Shown: positions 32,946 to 42,319 of the stretch, in pieces
Layout: each line of letters opens with the position of its first letter
Numbering within the stretch: the first letter of the stretch is position 1
NCBI GenBank assembly: GCA_040357565.1
Contig: JBDODJ010000004.1
DNA: 64,000 nt
Source of the DNA: Cercozoa sp. M6MM
Taxonomy: Eukaryota > Endomyxa: Ascetosporea
Direction: 5' to 3' (one strand)
Notes under the pieces: generated by a model
The model's input: the letters and a program-made list of their open reading frames with translations, nothing else
What the model was told of the DNA's origin: nothing
The model's database searches: none
Translations under genes and position numbers: made by a program

Positions 32946-34017
32946 TTAGGCGTGTTTCGCTGCGCCATCCCGTGGGAACAACAGCTGCGCGCAGAGACGA
33001 CCGAACGCGTAGACGACACCGACAGCACCTGCAGTGGCGTGCAGCAGTATTGGCAGGAAGGGCAGACTCGGCAGCAATCTGCAAACTTGAACAGTTGTTG
33101 CATACAGCACGCGAAACAAGCAGGGAGGCTACATCGGAGTCAGCACGCAGAAGAACTGCAACACTACAAGTGCATTAACGTAGAGTCGTTCTAACAGGCG
33201 GAGTTTCAGTGCTTGCGGGTGACCCAGCGTACTGAGTGACACGTCCAGCACGTAGTTAGTCACCTGGACACAGGTTTAGTGAAAGCACACCACTGCATAT
33301 GAGGTGAACAACACACCTGCAAACCAAGCGGGTATGAGATCAATCGAATCATCACTTGCGACGGCTCGTGCAGCAGAGGCCTACAGAAAACATGCGACAC
33401 GCAACACATGTGTACATAGTGTCGACCTATATGATAACCAAATGTACAGCATGCCAAAGAAGGAGGCAGCAAACAACACGTAATACAGCCGAGCCATTGA
33501 CTAAAAACACTCCGGCATCAATACAAACAGGGAAAGCAGTAAGAGACAATAAGAGGGAACATACTTGTGACTGGACGCACACCAGCGCCAGTGGCAGCAA
33601 CGAGACCAGCGCTGCCTTCTCGTGCACGTGCCACCCAAACAAAAAGAAGGCGAGATTACACGCGGCCACACAAGGTGCCAGCGCGGACCGTCTCTCCCTG
33701 TCGGAGACATCACAAGAGTGGGAGGAAAAATGAACACAGAGAAAGATACAAGGACGATCGCATGCGCAGCATGGCGACAATGGCCGGCAGGAGTGCCAGT
33801 GTTGAAAGCGACAGCGCCATCACCGGCGACACCTCGGGTAGCACCGAGAGTGTCGTGTTGCCGACAATGCCGCGTGTCGTACCGACCGCTACAGCATTGT
33901 CGGTGTGAATGCCGACCCTGCGAAGCACCAGGTCGAGTGCGTTGTATAGGGCCCAGATGTTCGGTGCCCACAGAGAGTGCGTCAATCCTCGCTTGAACGG
34001 GAACAGCTACACACACG

Positions 34018-34055
<38 letters not shown>

Positions 34056-35127
34056 TGTATATAGACACAAAAAGTACCCTAGACTGAAGCTGCAACAGCT
34101 CACTCTGCCAGTCGCCACACATGACAGTGAAAGGAGCCAGCGACGCCGTTGACACGGCCAGCACGATTCCAGCCAACGTGACAAAGCGGCGCCAGTGGAA
34201 GCTGCTTTTCTTGTCGACACAGAAATCGCACAGCAGAAAGACAAGCACGGCCGGAGCACACGCGACAAAGAGATGCTTCATATGCAGCAGGCACGCGAAA
34301 GCACCGGCACCCAGGTACGTCTTGCTTTCGCTCTGAGTGACTGAGCCTTCCACCAGCAGGGACTACATCATAGACACCCATACCTATAACACCGAGGATG
34401 AAATACACTAAGTACGTTGACACTGTACGACAGAGTAGACGAGGCAGGCGAGTACAAGTGCGTTATACTGGAAGTGCACGTGGTCTACCATCATCAGCGC
34501 AGCGTTGGCACATGTGAGCACCGTCAGGGCCACTGCAGGATCAACAGAGCAATGATTAGTCAATACACTCGTTCATCCAAGGTACCGAAGGAAGTACCGC
34601 CCATGTCACGTCGCAGACAACGACGGAAGAAGCGTCGAACAGCCAGAAACAACAACATGTCGACGGCCAGGACGCTGCCTTTATGCCACGCCTTCTGCGC
34701 ACGTGCATGACATTAGCGTCCGACCACAACATGTGAGAGTTTCACAGTCAAACACTACCACCAAAGCGTGTGCAGGCGCATGTGCATCATCGACGAGCAT
34801 AAGCAAGGGTGAGCTGTCACCTTGCATCCACGCCGCCACGTGTGCCAGCGCACTGGGGAAGTAGGAATTACAGATTGGCCAACACTCATCGTAATGGAAT
34901 GGATGGTGGTACAACTGGAACCACGCGAAGAACGGCGGATAGTCAAGTGTCCACCGCGAGGTGTCGTCATGATACCAATGACATCGTGGTGTGCGCCAGG
35001 TGACGGCAAGCCAGTTACGGTGAACGTCAAGGTCGGTGCTTGCGGGTGTTGGCACCAATAATACGTGCACTGCCAGGGTCAGTAACAGGACCACCGACAC
35101 TGCTGTTGCGTGCAGATGTGTGCTCAT
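32946..35127 (-). CDS. ALG8: Dolichyl-P-Glc alpha-1,3-glucosyltransferase ALG8
   Basis: The start is MSTHLHATAVSVVLLLTLAV at 35127. The first luminal loop reads PASTDLDVHRNWLAVT, then SRWTLDYPPFFAWF, the invariant acidic and DYPP motifs of ALG6/ALG8 enzymes. Later exons give FLLCDFC, KRGLTHSLWAPNIWALYNAL (the ALG8-type LFPFKRGL.HxxWAPNxWALYN block), GNTTLSVLPEVSPVMAL, FGWHVHEKAALVSLLPLAL, LFLVNGSAV and the last exon LLPSLPFLPILLHATAGAVG, ending GAAKHA at 32946. ALG8 adds the second glucose to the lipid-linked oligosaccharide in the ER membrane before N-glycosylation. The block wording favours ALG8 over ALG6. Multiple membrane helices are visible. One intron carries a TA repeat. Confidence 0.93.
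34018..34052 (-). repeat. TA microsatellite in ALG8 intron
   Basis: About 16 TA units (TTATATATA...TATTAG) lie within an intron of the minus-strand ALG8 gene. Confidence 0.95.
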
Positions 35128-35537
35128 ATAAACGCACACACTCTAGCACAACCAGTGTTCCGTAACTCTTCGCTTTGGGAGAGAAGATGCAAGTTGGCTC
35201 GCGGTGGTCATTTTCATCGTTCCCGGTGATCTTCTGTCAGGCGAAAGCAGTTTACAGCGCATGAGTTAGCCTGGACTGCGCCGGGTTGTGGGTTGCACAG
35301 AAGCAGCTCACGACAATCTGATCAAGTGGTCAGGCGTTTTGATTCGCACTTCTTTCATGATCCAGCGATTTGATCAGTCCCAATGCCACAAGCAACCTGG
35401 CAGACGCGCACACCACGTCTCCTACAGATCCCGACAACTTAACGTGAGTCACCGCACGTGGCGCTGCGTGTGTGCGTGCGTGTGGCTAGAGCCAATCCCG
35501 CAAAAGCAACAAGCAGATCGTCTGAGCAAACTCGATC
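35128..35537. promoter_or_regulatory. Divergent promoter region, ALG8 / CDCA7-like
   Basis: A 410-bp interval lies between two head-to-head start codons. No gene is supported in it and I recognise no specific factor site. Confidence 0.45.
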
Positions 35538-37309
35538 ATGTTAGCGTTTTTTGACGAAGTAAGTCGCTTGCGGGCACATACGTGTGTGGTCATGCCACCG
35601 TCGTGTGTAGTGTGCTACGGCCGTCAAGGAGCTATTTGATGACATCACGGAGGAGCTACTGTCCCCGATTGAGACCGACACTGACTTCTGCCACACTGAT
35701 GTCGACAAGAAGCCGACCGACCCGATTGCCCAGGCTGCTCCGTTCGCTGACAACCAGGAGGACAGCTGCCAAAAATCAAAACTCTCCTCAAAAACTCGGG
35801 TTGATGTGATGCCGCCTCCAGAGACGTGCTTTCAGGTAACTATTTCTTTGTGCTTGCTGCACTGCATCTGGATTTGCGTGTAACAGGTGGCGCGCAGTGC
35901 CCTGAGTGAACCGAACGACGACGCTGCTGTTTTTGTTGACACTGACACTGACGCGAGCGATACTGACGATACTGACGATACTGACGAGCCTTCGCGGAAA
36001 CGCGCGTGCACCGGCTCACTTACCACCTCGCTGTACACCCCACTCTGTATCGCTCTGTTGCTTTGGTTTGAGGGGTTATGGGGTGTGTTAGACCGCCCGC
36101 TGTGTCGTTTGGCGGACCTGCATACACTCAAGTGTCGGAGCAGCATGTGCGGCGTCACTTCCGGTTGCGAGAAGTACTGAAAGAGGTACATCTTTGCCAG
36201 CTGTAAATTACTAGTGAATTTGTGTATGATACTGTTGTGTAGAGAATACACAGCGACCTCGTGCAGCACTCTTTGTCGCAGCAAGCCAAGCGCGCACCCG
36301 TTGATGCTTTCGGTGGCACCTGTCGCTTTGTCGCCGAACTGTTGCAGGTAACATTTTTGGGGTCTCTTCAAACTTGAGTATCATATCGATACTATCTGCG
36401 CAGAAAGAACGGGAAATGGCGCGTGGTACGGTTTCGATGCAGTGGTCAGCATCGGCACCGTCGCCGGCGCCCTGTGCGTCGACACCGTCGGCATCACCGA
36501 CAACAACAGTTCTGGGTACGAAGCGACATCGTCAAGTCGGCGAAGAACCCACCACGTCCAACTGCAACCCCTGTAACGATCCAATATTTCCTCATGTTGT
36601 GTCTTGATCTTTTGTGTTGTTTTAACAGCCATCGTAAACCTCAAGAAAAAGGCACCCCGCAAGTCGTGCCACCAGTGCAAGTAACCTGCCTCACTGGGCA
36701 ATGTGTTGTGCTGGCACATATATGCGTGTGCAGGGCACTTCGCCCGTTGACGGAGCTGAGCTTCTGTGCGACACCGCCACACGTGCTGATCGACGCGATT
36801 CAGCCACGGCGCTGTCGCAAGCAGTACTGCGATCGGTACTTACTGCCTCTCTACCTGAAACCACACACGCGATGCTTGACCGTGACTTATGATATTGTTT
36901 TTAGCTGCCTCGACAAGTACTATAGCGAGGGACCGGCGACGGCAAAGAGTTGGTGCTGTCCTGCCTGCCGCGGCTTGTGGTACTCCATCCCTTTACCCCC
37001 CCCCGTTTGAGGTCTCTTATCGCACAAGCAGCAAGTGCGCCGCGTGTCGTCGCAAAGCCAAAGCGCTTCCCGATGAGGTGCTGGTTACAACCTGTGCCTG
37101 TGCCGTTCAATGTGCACGTTTTGGAATTTAGGATGCTGCCAGAGCACGTGCTAATCTTGCACAAGGTGCACACGTTGCTCACATTCATTTATGTTCCAGT
37201 ATTAGTGTGTATACCGGTACTTGCTTTGATACAGCCGCAGCAACGGTTAGTGACCAGGTCGTCCGCAACCAGCCGTGACCGTGCAAATCGTATCAAGATC
37301 GCGCACTGA
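35538..37309 (+). CDS. CDCA7-like protein with zf-4CXXC_R1 zinc finger
   Basis: The start is MLAFFDE at 35538. Exon 2 reads CATAVKELFDDITEELLSPI and is acidic. The next exon has DTDTDASDTDDTDDTDE followed by PSRKRACTG. Then come PPAVSFGGPAYTQVSEQHVR, SDLVQHSLSQQAKRAPVDAF, EREMARGTVSMQW, a Ser/Pro/Thr-rich linker, and LKKKAPRKSCHQCK. The last spliced in phase to FCATPPH...RRCRKQYCDR, CLDKYYSEG, then KSWCCPACRGLC and SKCAACRRKAKALPDE. Four CxxC pairs in this order (CHQC, CRKQYCDRC, CCPACRGLC, CAAC) define the zf-4CXXC_R1 finger of CDCA7. In animals and plants CDCA7 recruits and activates the remodeller HELLS and is associated with DNA methylation maintenance. The last exon, after DAARARANLAQ, is uncertain. 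It lies divergent from ALG8 and upstream of the DEG15-like gene. Confidence 0.85.
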
Positions 37310-37960
37310 TCCGTGGCACACTGCGCAGCGCCAGTTGAATTCTTCCTGGCCTCCTGGATAGACGCGGAAACGACACATTCTGATTTATTTTTACTGTCTT
37401 CAGTTTGTCAAACTTATCGCTTCGTCGACGCGAGGCCTAGGTTTCGTTCGGCTGTTGAGCGAAGCTTGGCGCAACGAGTCACCTCGTAAGCAAGCAAAGT
37501 CTTTCTGACGGTGCCCCAGCAGATTATGGAACGAGCGCACATGGCAAGAAAAAAAAAATACTGTACCGGCAGCATACTTTCCAATTTGCACAAAATCCAC
37601 CGCTAATGGATGGTCTCAGGCTGTGTGCCATCGTCGAAATTGTTGCTACAGTGCGTGGAACCAATTAAATTGCTCTAATGTTCGCGTTTTGGTTCTGTTT
37701 TTGTTTGTTAGATGTGTTTTGTCCTGCAGTTTTTGATCGGTTTGTGGTAGGACGACGCGAGGTCAGTGCCCTTGTACTCGCTTGTTCATGCAGTTGCGTC
37801 CGATGAAACAAGCACAGCTTGCCGGTGCAGCGGTTATTTGGTTGCTGCCTTCGTGAGAAAAAACGAATGGCGCCTTCTTGTACTCTGTTCTGGCGCACAT
37901 TTTCGGGCTTTGGGCGTGCCACGGTAGCCTGAACTTGCGCATGTTCAATGTACTCTAAAG
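37310..37960. other. Spacer, possibly with 5' exon of the protease gene
   Basis: A plus-strand ATG at 37867 opens MAPSCTLFWRTFSGFGRAT, which is followed by a GTAGCC donor. Its phase does not fit the next protease exon. A minus-strand frame (37665-37985) has low-complexity Asn/Gln/Arg composition and no family. I see no other gene. Confidence 0.3.
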
Positions 37961-39878
37961 ACGGGCAGTTTTTAGCAAGAAACACGAGTGCCTAGTGCGT
38001 CTGCAGTGTTTCGACGCCTACAACGACGACTTGTTTTTCGCCGCCTCTGTCGACAGCGTACAGAGACTGAGTGAAGCGGATGAAGCACTAAAAACGCGTC
38101 TGCTGGCATCGTCGCACAAGTGGCGTTGTGGCTGGAAGTACGATACACGTTCGCCGGTCTCATCCGCAGACGTTGCGCTTGTCTCGATCTCGCTGTCCAA
38201 GATGCCGCGGCCACTTCTGCAGCAGCTGTGCCGTAGCGTGCCTTCACTGGCAGCAGTCTACAACGACATTGTTCTATCACCTGACAGCAACTGTTGCGAC
38301 AAGGTGGTCCACCTGGTCCGCTGGTCGCACGAACCGGCATCAGAACTGATGGTTCTGGCATCGCCCCTGTCGCCTCTGGCAACCGCATTGCACTACTGCC
38401 AGTCGCGTGCTTTCGTTTCACGTCGAGTCACCACGTCCGATGGTTTGGTACATTAACATGGTACATACTAGTGCTGTCTGGTACGATGATGCATTCTTGT
38501 GTACTGCACACTCGCTGACTTGCAGGACGCGCCAGTGCTAGTGTTGGACACGCGAGCACTGCCAGGTAGTGAAGGTGGACTGCTCGTGTGCAACGACGCT
38601 GCCGGCGGTGACATGGCGGTATGCGGGATGCTGACACTGCCGCTTGCACACCAGCACACTGGCCGATCGGTGGTGCCACTTGCTCTGTCGGCACAATGTC
38701 TCTCGCGATACGTGTCATCCTTTCTGTCGACCCTCGAACCGTCCCTCGTGCCGCTGATCCAACAGAGTCACGACCGAGTGATTGAAGAGGCCATTCGGAG
38801 TGTCGTGGTCGTCAAAGTAGGTCCTGTTTGGGCCTCGGGACTCGTGCTGCTATCGCGATCGGACAAAACCTTTGTCGTGACAAATGCACATGTCATTGTC
38901 GAGAACTACGAGACGCACGAAGATGCCTTGCTGCCTGTATATATGCATTCTATTCGTTTGTTTTTGGTACTGTTTGTGTGCCGCAGGAGTCTGTGCAAGT
39001 GCGACTCAACTGCGGCGGTCAAACGCGGTGGATTTCGACCTCTGTGGTAGCCTTTCTCAGTATTGGCGGAAATCTCAGTGTGTAAACCTGGTGTGTGCAG
39101 GAGTGGGTGTCCAGAGGACCCTACGATTTAGCACTGCTATCGTTTGCGACAAACGGAAACTCTGTGCGACAGGTGATCCTGTCTGACTGGTCCACTATCC
39201 CTACAGTACTATTTGTATGCACGATGTACTTGTACAGCTGTCACTGCCGAACGAGCATGAATTTCGCCGCACTGCTTCATCGGGTCGGCGCTGTTTCTCG
39301 CTTGGCTTTGCGCAGTTCGATCCGTGTCTGTCGGACGAAGTGAGTGTCTCGCGTGGTGTTGTCTCTCGTGTCATGTATCTCGATGACAGCGACAATGAAG
39401 GCAAGGCCGTGCTGCTGCATGCCACTGCACGAAATACCTCTGGCAACAGTGGTATTCCAATCTGTCGTTTTTGGTTTGTACTAAAAGCAGTACCCTGTTG
39501 TGTTACAGGTGGCATGGTACTGGCCGAGAATGGAACCGTGCTTGGCATTGTCGTCGCCAATCTCAGTACCTTGTGTTATCAGTGTTTTGTATCGCAAGTC
39601 GAGACTGCTCCCTACCCACAGAGTTCTCGTCCACCGAGTCTCCCGCTGCTGCGGCGGTCCTCTGCGGCGTCAACCTTGCGATTCCGTCGCCCGTGCTCCG
39701 CGCTATTCAACTCTACCTGTACCTTTGTTTTGTGTGTTGCTCTTTGGACCGAGCTGTATGTCTATTTGTCAGCTCCGGCCAGTCTGCGGTCAATGCGTTT
39801 GATGCGTTGAGTCCCGAGAGCGCCGATCCGCGTATTGCCCGTATCTGGGCTATGGTATTGAGAGCCCAGCATCTGTGA
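37961..39878 (+). CDS. Trypsin-like peroxisomal processing protease (DEG15/TYSND1 type)
   Basis: The 5' end is unresolved. Coding sequence is clear from about 37961 (KKHECLVRLQCFDAYND). A degenerate N-terminal protease-like half includes SSADVALVSISLSKMPRPLL and LSRYVSSFLSTLEPSLVPLI. The active domain follows, with SVVVVKVGPVWASGLVLLS, FVVTNAHVIVENYE (catalytic His), EWVSRGPYDLALLSFA (catalytic Asp) and ARNTSGNSGIPIC (catalytic Ser), then GGMVLAENGTVLGIVVANLS. This is the chymotrypsin-like triad of the DegP/TYSND1 class. The two-half layout fits DEG15/TYSND1, which cleaves imported peroxisomal enzymes. The protein ends LRAQHL. QHL fits a permissive peroxisomal targeting signal type 1 (PTS1) pattern but not the strong SKL form. 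The next candidate gene starts 35 bp downstream. Confidence 0.82.
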
Positions 39879-39912
39879 AGTCTCGCTCTGTTCAACTACA
39901 GTGTGCTGAATG

Positions 39913-40062
39913 CAGACTGAGCAATCAAGCGTCTCGACTGACGACAAAAACAGTCTCAGCGGCCAGCAGCGTCGTCGCACTACCACTGTGGATGACAAGG
40001 TGCGCCGGCGTATCGGCCAGTTCCTAGTGTACTGGCAGCTTTCACTTCGTTCGTGTGCCCAG

Positions 40063-40130
<68 letters not shown>

Positions 40131-40332
40131 CATCGTGGGAGTAAATGGGGCAAAGCAAGGGTACCGTGCGGTCGAAGCACGCGGCCAGGATGGAGGCCTC
40201 GGAGGCCAGCGAGCCCGGCTGCGGCGGCGAGTNNNNNNNNNNNNNNNNNNNNNNNNNNNNNNNNNNNNNNNNNNNNNNNNNNNNNNNNNNNNNNNNNNNN
40301 NNNNNNNNNNNNNNNNNNNNNNNNNNNNNNNN

Positions 40333-40374
<42 letters not shown>

Positions 40375-40434
40375 ACCTTGTGGTTTGTTAGGGATGTATT
40401 CGACGCTGTGGGGCCCGCGCAGGCGCAGCTCTAG
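39913..40434 (+). CDS. Uncertain gene interrupted by TG repeats and a gap
   Basis: An ATG at 39913 opens MQTEQSSVSTDDKNSLSGQQ, then RRRTTTVDDKVRRRIGQFLV, and runs into a TG tract with intron-like character. After the gap, TTGTTAG precedes an exon frame ending VGPAQAQL at 40434, or an alternative frame with HVFWLFLTVSTTGIQLQRE. The minus strand also has an open frame (LELRLRGPHSVEYIPNKPQ) here. I prefer plus because TG tracts read TG on the sense strand elsewhere. The gene is incomplete and the function unknown. Confidence 0.3.
40062..40372 (+). repeat. TG tracts around a 100-N gap
   Basis: TG repeats at 40062-40128 and 40333-40372 flank a GC-rich stretch (ATGGAGGCCTCGGAGGCC) and exactly 100 N at 40233-40332. 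Confidence 0.9.
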
Positions 40435-40784
40435 CGAACGGCGCGACGTCTGCTCATGTTTTTTGGCTTTTTTTAACCGTCTCGACGACTGGTATTCAGC
40501 TGCAACGTGAAGCTTTGAACGCACCTTCCAGTCGACTTCGTGATCGCGTCGATTAGTACCGCCAGTGCCGCAGGAAGTTTTTGTCTGGCCGACGTGAAGA
40601 CTCAAGCCCGCGCTGTTCAAGCCGCAGAGGCACCAGCAGCATGATGTGACGACAACAAGGCACCCCTCATCTCCGTCCACCGTCATGGTGATCGAGCGTC
40701 GAAGGCGAACGCTTCAAGGCCAAGTCAGACGAGTCTAGCGACTGGAGCTCGTCTGCCATGTCTGTGCGCGCGTCACCTTACCTC

Positions 40785-40852
40785 CCCGGGTTCACCCCGT
40801 CGGTGAGCTCGCTTGCCGGCTAAAAATCTCCGATCTCAACCACTAGGCATCT
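40785..40852 (-). repeat. Dispersed 3'-flank element, copy 2
   Basis: On the minus strand this contains GGCAAGCGAGCTCACC (40802-40817). It is preceded by a CGGAGATTTTTAGCC-like arm and by ATGCCTAGTGGTTGAGA, and is followed by GACGGGGTGAACCCGG. It lies about 100 bp downstream of the cyclophilin stop, in the sense orientation. It matches copies 1 and 3. Confidence 0.78.
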
Positions 40853-40936
40853 GCCACTTAGTTGTTAACGTTTAAATGAAACATCAATCAAAATCCTTTG
40901 CAACCAAGCAAGCGTCATGCGACCGTCGCGTCACAT

Positions 40937-42075
40937 CTACTCGGGCTGCTCGTAGAGCTCGCCACAGTCGGCGATGACGACCGACTGGCGCGGCGTGCCG
41001 CTCGGCGTGCCCTATTCAACACAGCCAACATGCCAAGACTGACAGAGCACAAACTACGGGGACTGCCAAAAGGGAGAGAAGTGCACCTGCTTCTCCATGT
41101 CACGCACAACGTCTTCGCCCTTCACCTACACACTCACACGCACACGGGTAGAGTCACTCGATGCGGGATAGTACGACCTCTGAGGGACTGTGAGTCTCTG
41201 CAGTGTTTCTTACCACCTTGCCGAAGACAACGTGGGCGTTATCAAGCCACGGCGTCGCCTCCGTCGTGATGAAGAACTGCGAACCGCCCGTGTGCGGCTG
41301 GCCCTACATCGATGTGCAACATAACCATCGGGAGGGTAGCTATGCCCAGCAGCAGGCTGTTGATACCGTGTTGGCCATCGAGAGCAGGAACGGACCCTGC
41401 GTCATGACACGCGTGCACGTAAAATGCCAACAAAACCCACCAAACAAAACTACCGTGTGCTTCAGCGTGAAGTTCTCATCCTCGAAAGTCGGGCCGTAGA
41501 TCTACGGAAAACGCAAGAGAAATCCTCGTAGATACAATTCACACACGGGAGGGAGTTGCGTTTATTGTACCGACTTGCCGCCGTAGCCATTGCCCATGGT
41601 GACATCACCACCCTGGCACATGAAGCCCGGAATAATGCGGTGGAAAGGCGTGTTGCGGTAGCCAAAACCGTGCTCCTCCGTGCACAGCGCGCGGCTACAC
41701 AACCGACACTTAACCAATGCAAGATACTCTTAAGAGACACAACTTAACGCACAAGTTCTCGGCCGTGCGCGGAACGACATCGCTGCGCAGCTCGAAAACG
41801 ATGCGTCGCGGCTTCTGCTGACCGATGGCCACATCGAAGTAGACTGCGTGAACACAAGTACAAGACGCTTGGTAATGTATAATACAGCAACAATATAATA
41901 AATTTATATAATTGAAACAACATAACGGAAAAATGCAGCATTTGTTTCGCATTTGCGCAAGAAAAAGCGAATCGCAAAGTGAACGTTAAGTCTCACCCAA
42001 AGGCAGCTCAGGCAGCTTGCTGGAAAAGCTGCGGGCGGTCAAAGACTGAATGGAACGGCGGGAGGCGAACTGCAT
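40937..42075 (-). CDS. Mitochondrial cyclophilin-type peptidyl-prolyl isomerase
   Basis: The start at 42075 gives [20 protein letters not shown], a typical mitochondrial presequence (Arg/Ser rich, no acids). The cyclophilin fold follows: [50 protein letters not shown] (catalytic Arg and FMCQGGD), [77 protein letters not shown] and [15 protein letters not shown], ending at 40937. It catalyses prolyl cis-trans isomerisation, by context in the matrix as a CypD-like protein. All core residues are present. The [16 protein letters not shown] block contains the usual Trp that binds cyclosporin. Eight or nine exons use GT-AG introns. Confidence 0.93.
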
Positions 42076-42319
42076 TATTTCTGAAGTAACACGCGACTGG
42101 GGTACGCAGACTCGACAAGCACAGTCTTCAGGCAAGGCGAAGATATGTATTTTTTTTTAAATCAATCGATGCCAAAGCCCAAATAATTCTCGCCTTGCCG
42201 AGAGACGCGTGTACTTTTTTGGACTCTAACCTGCGCATTCAGGTATACAGTTACTTTATGTTGTGTCCAGGATGGCAAATGGCAGAGAATTTGTTTTGTT
42301 TTTTTGTCTTGCAGCAAGA

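Noticed and set aside
32769-33194. Plus-strand ORF of 141 codons
   Set aside because: It is antisense to the last exons of ALG8, whose minus-strand frame matches the family.
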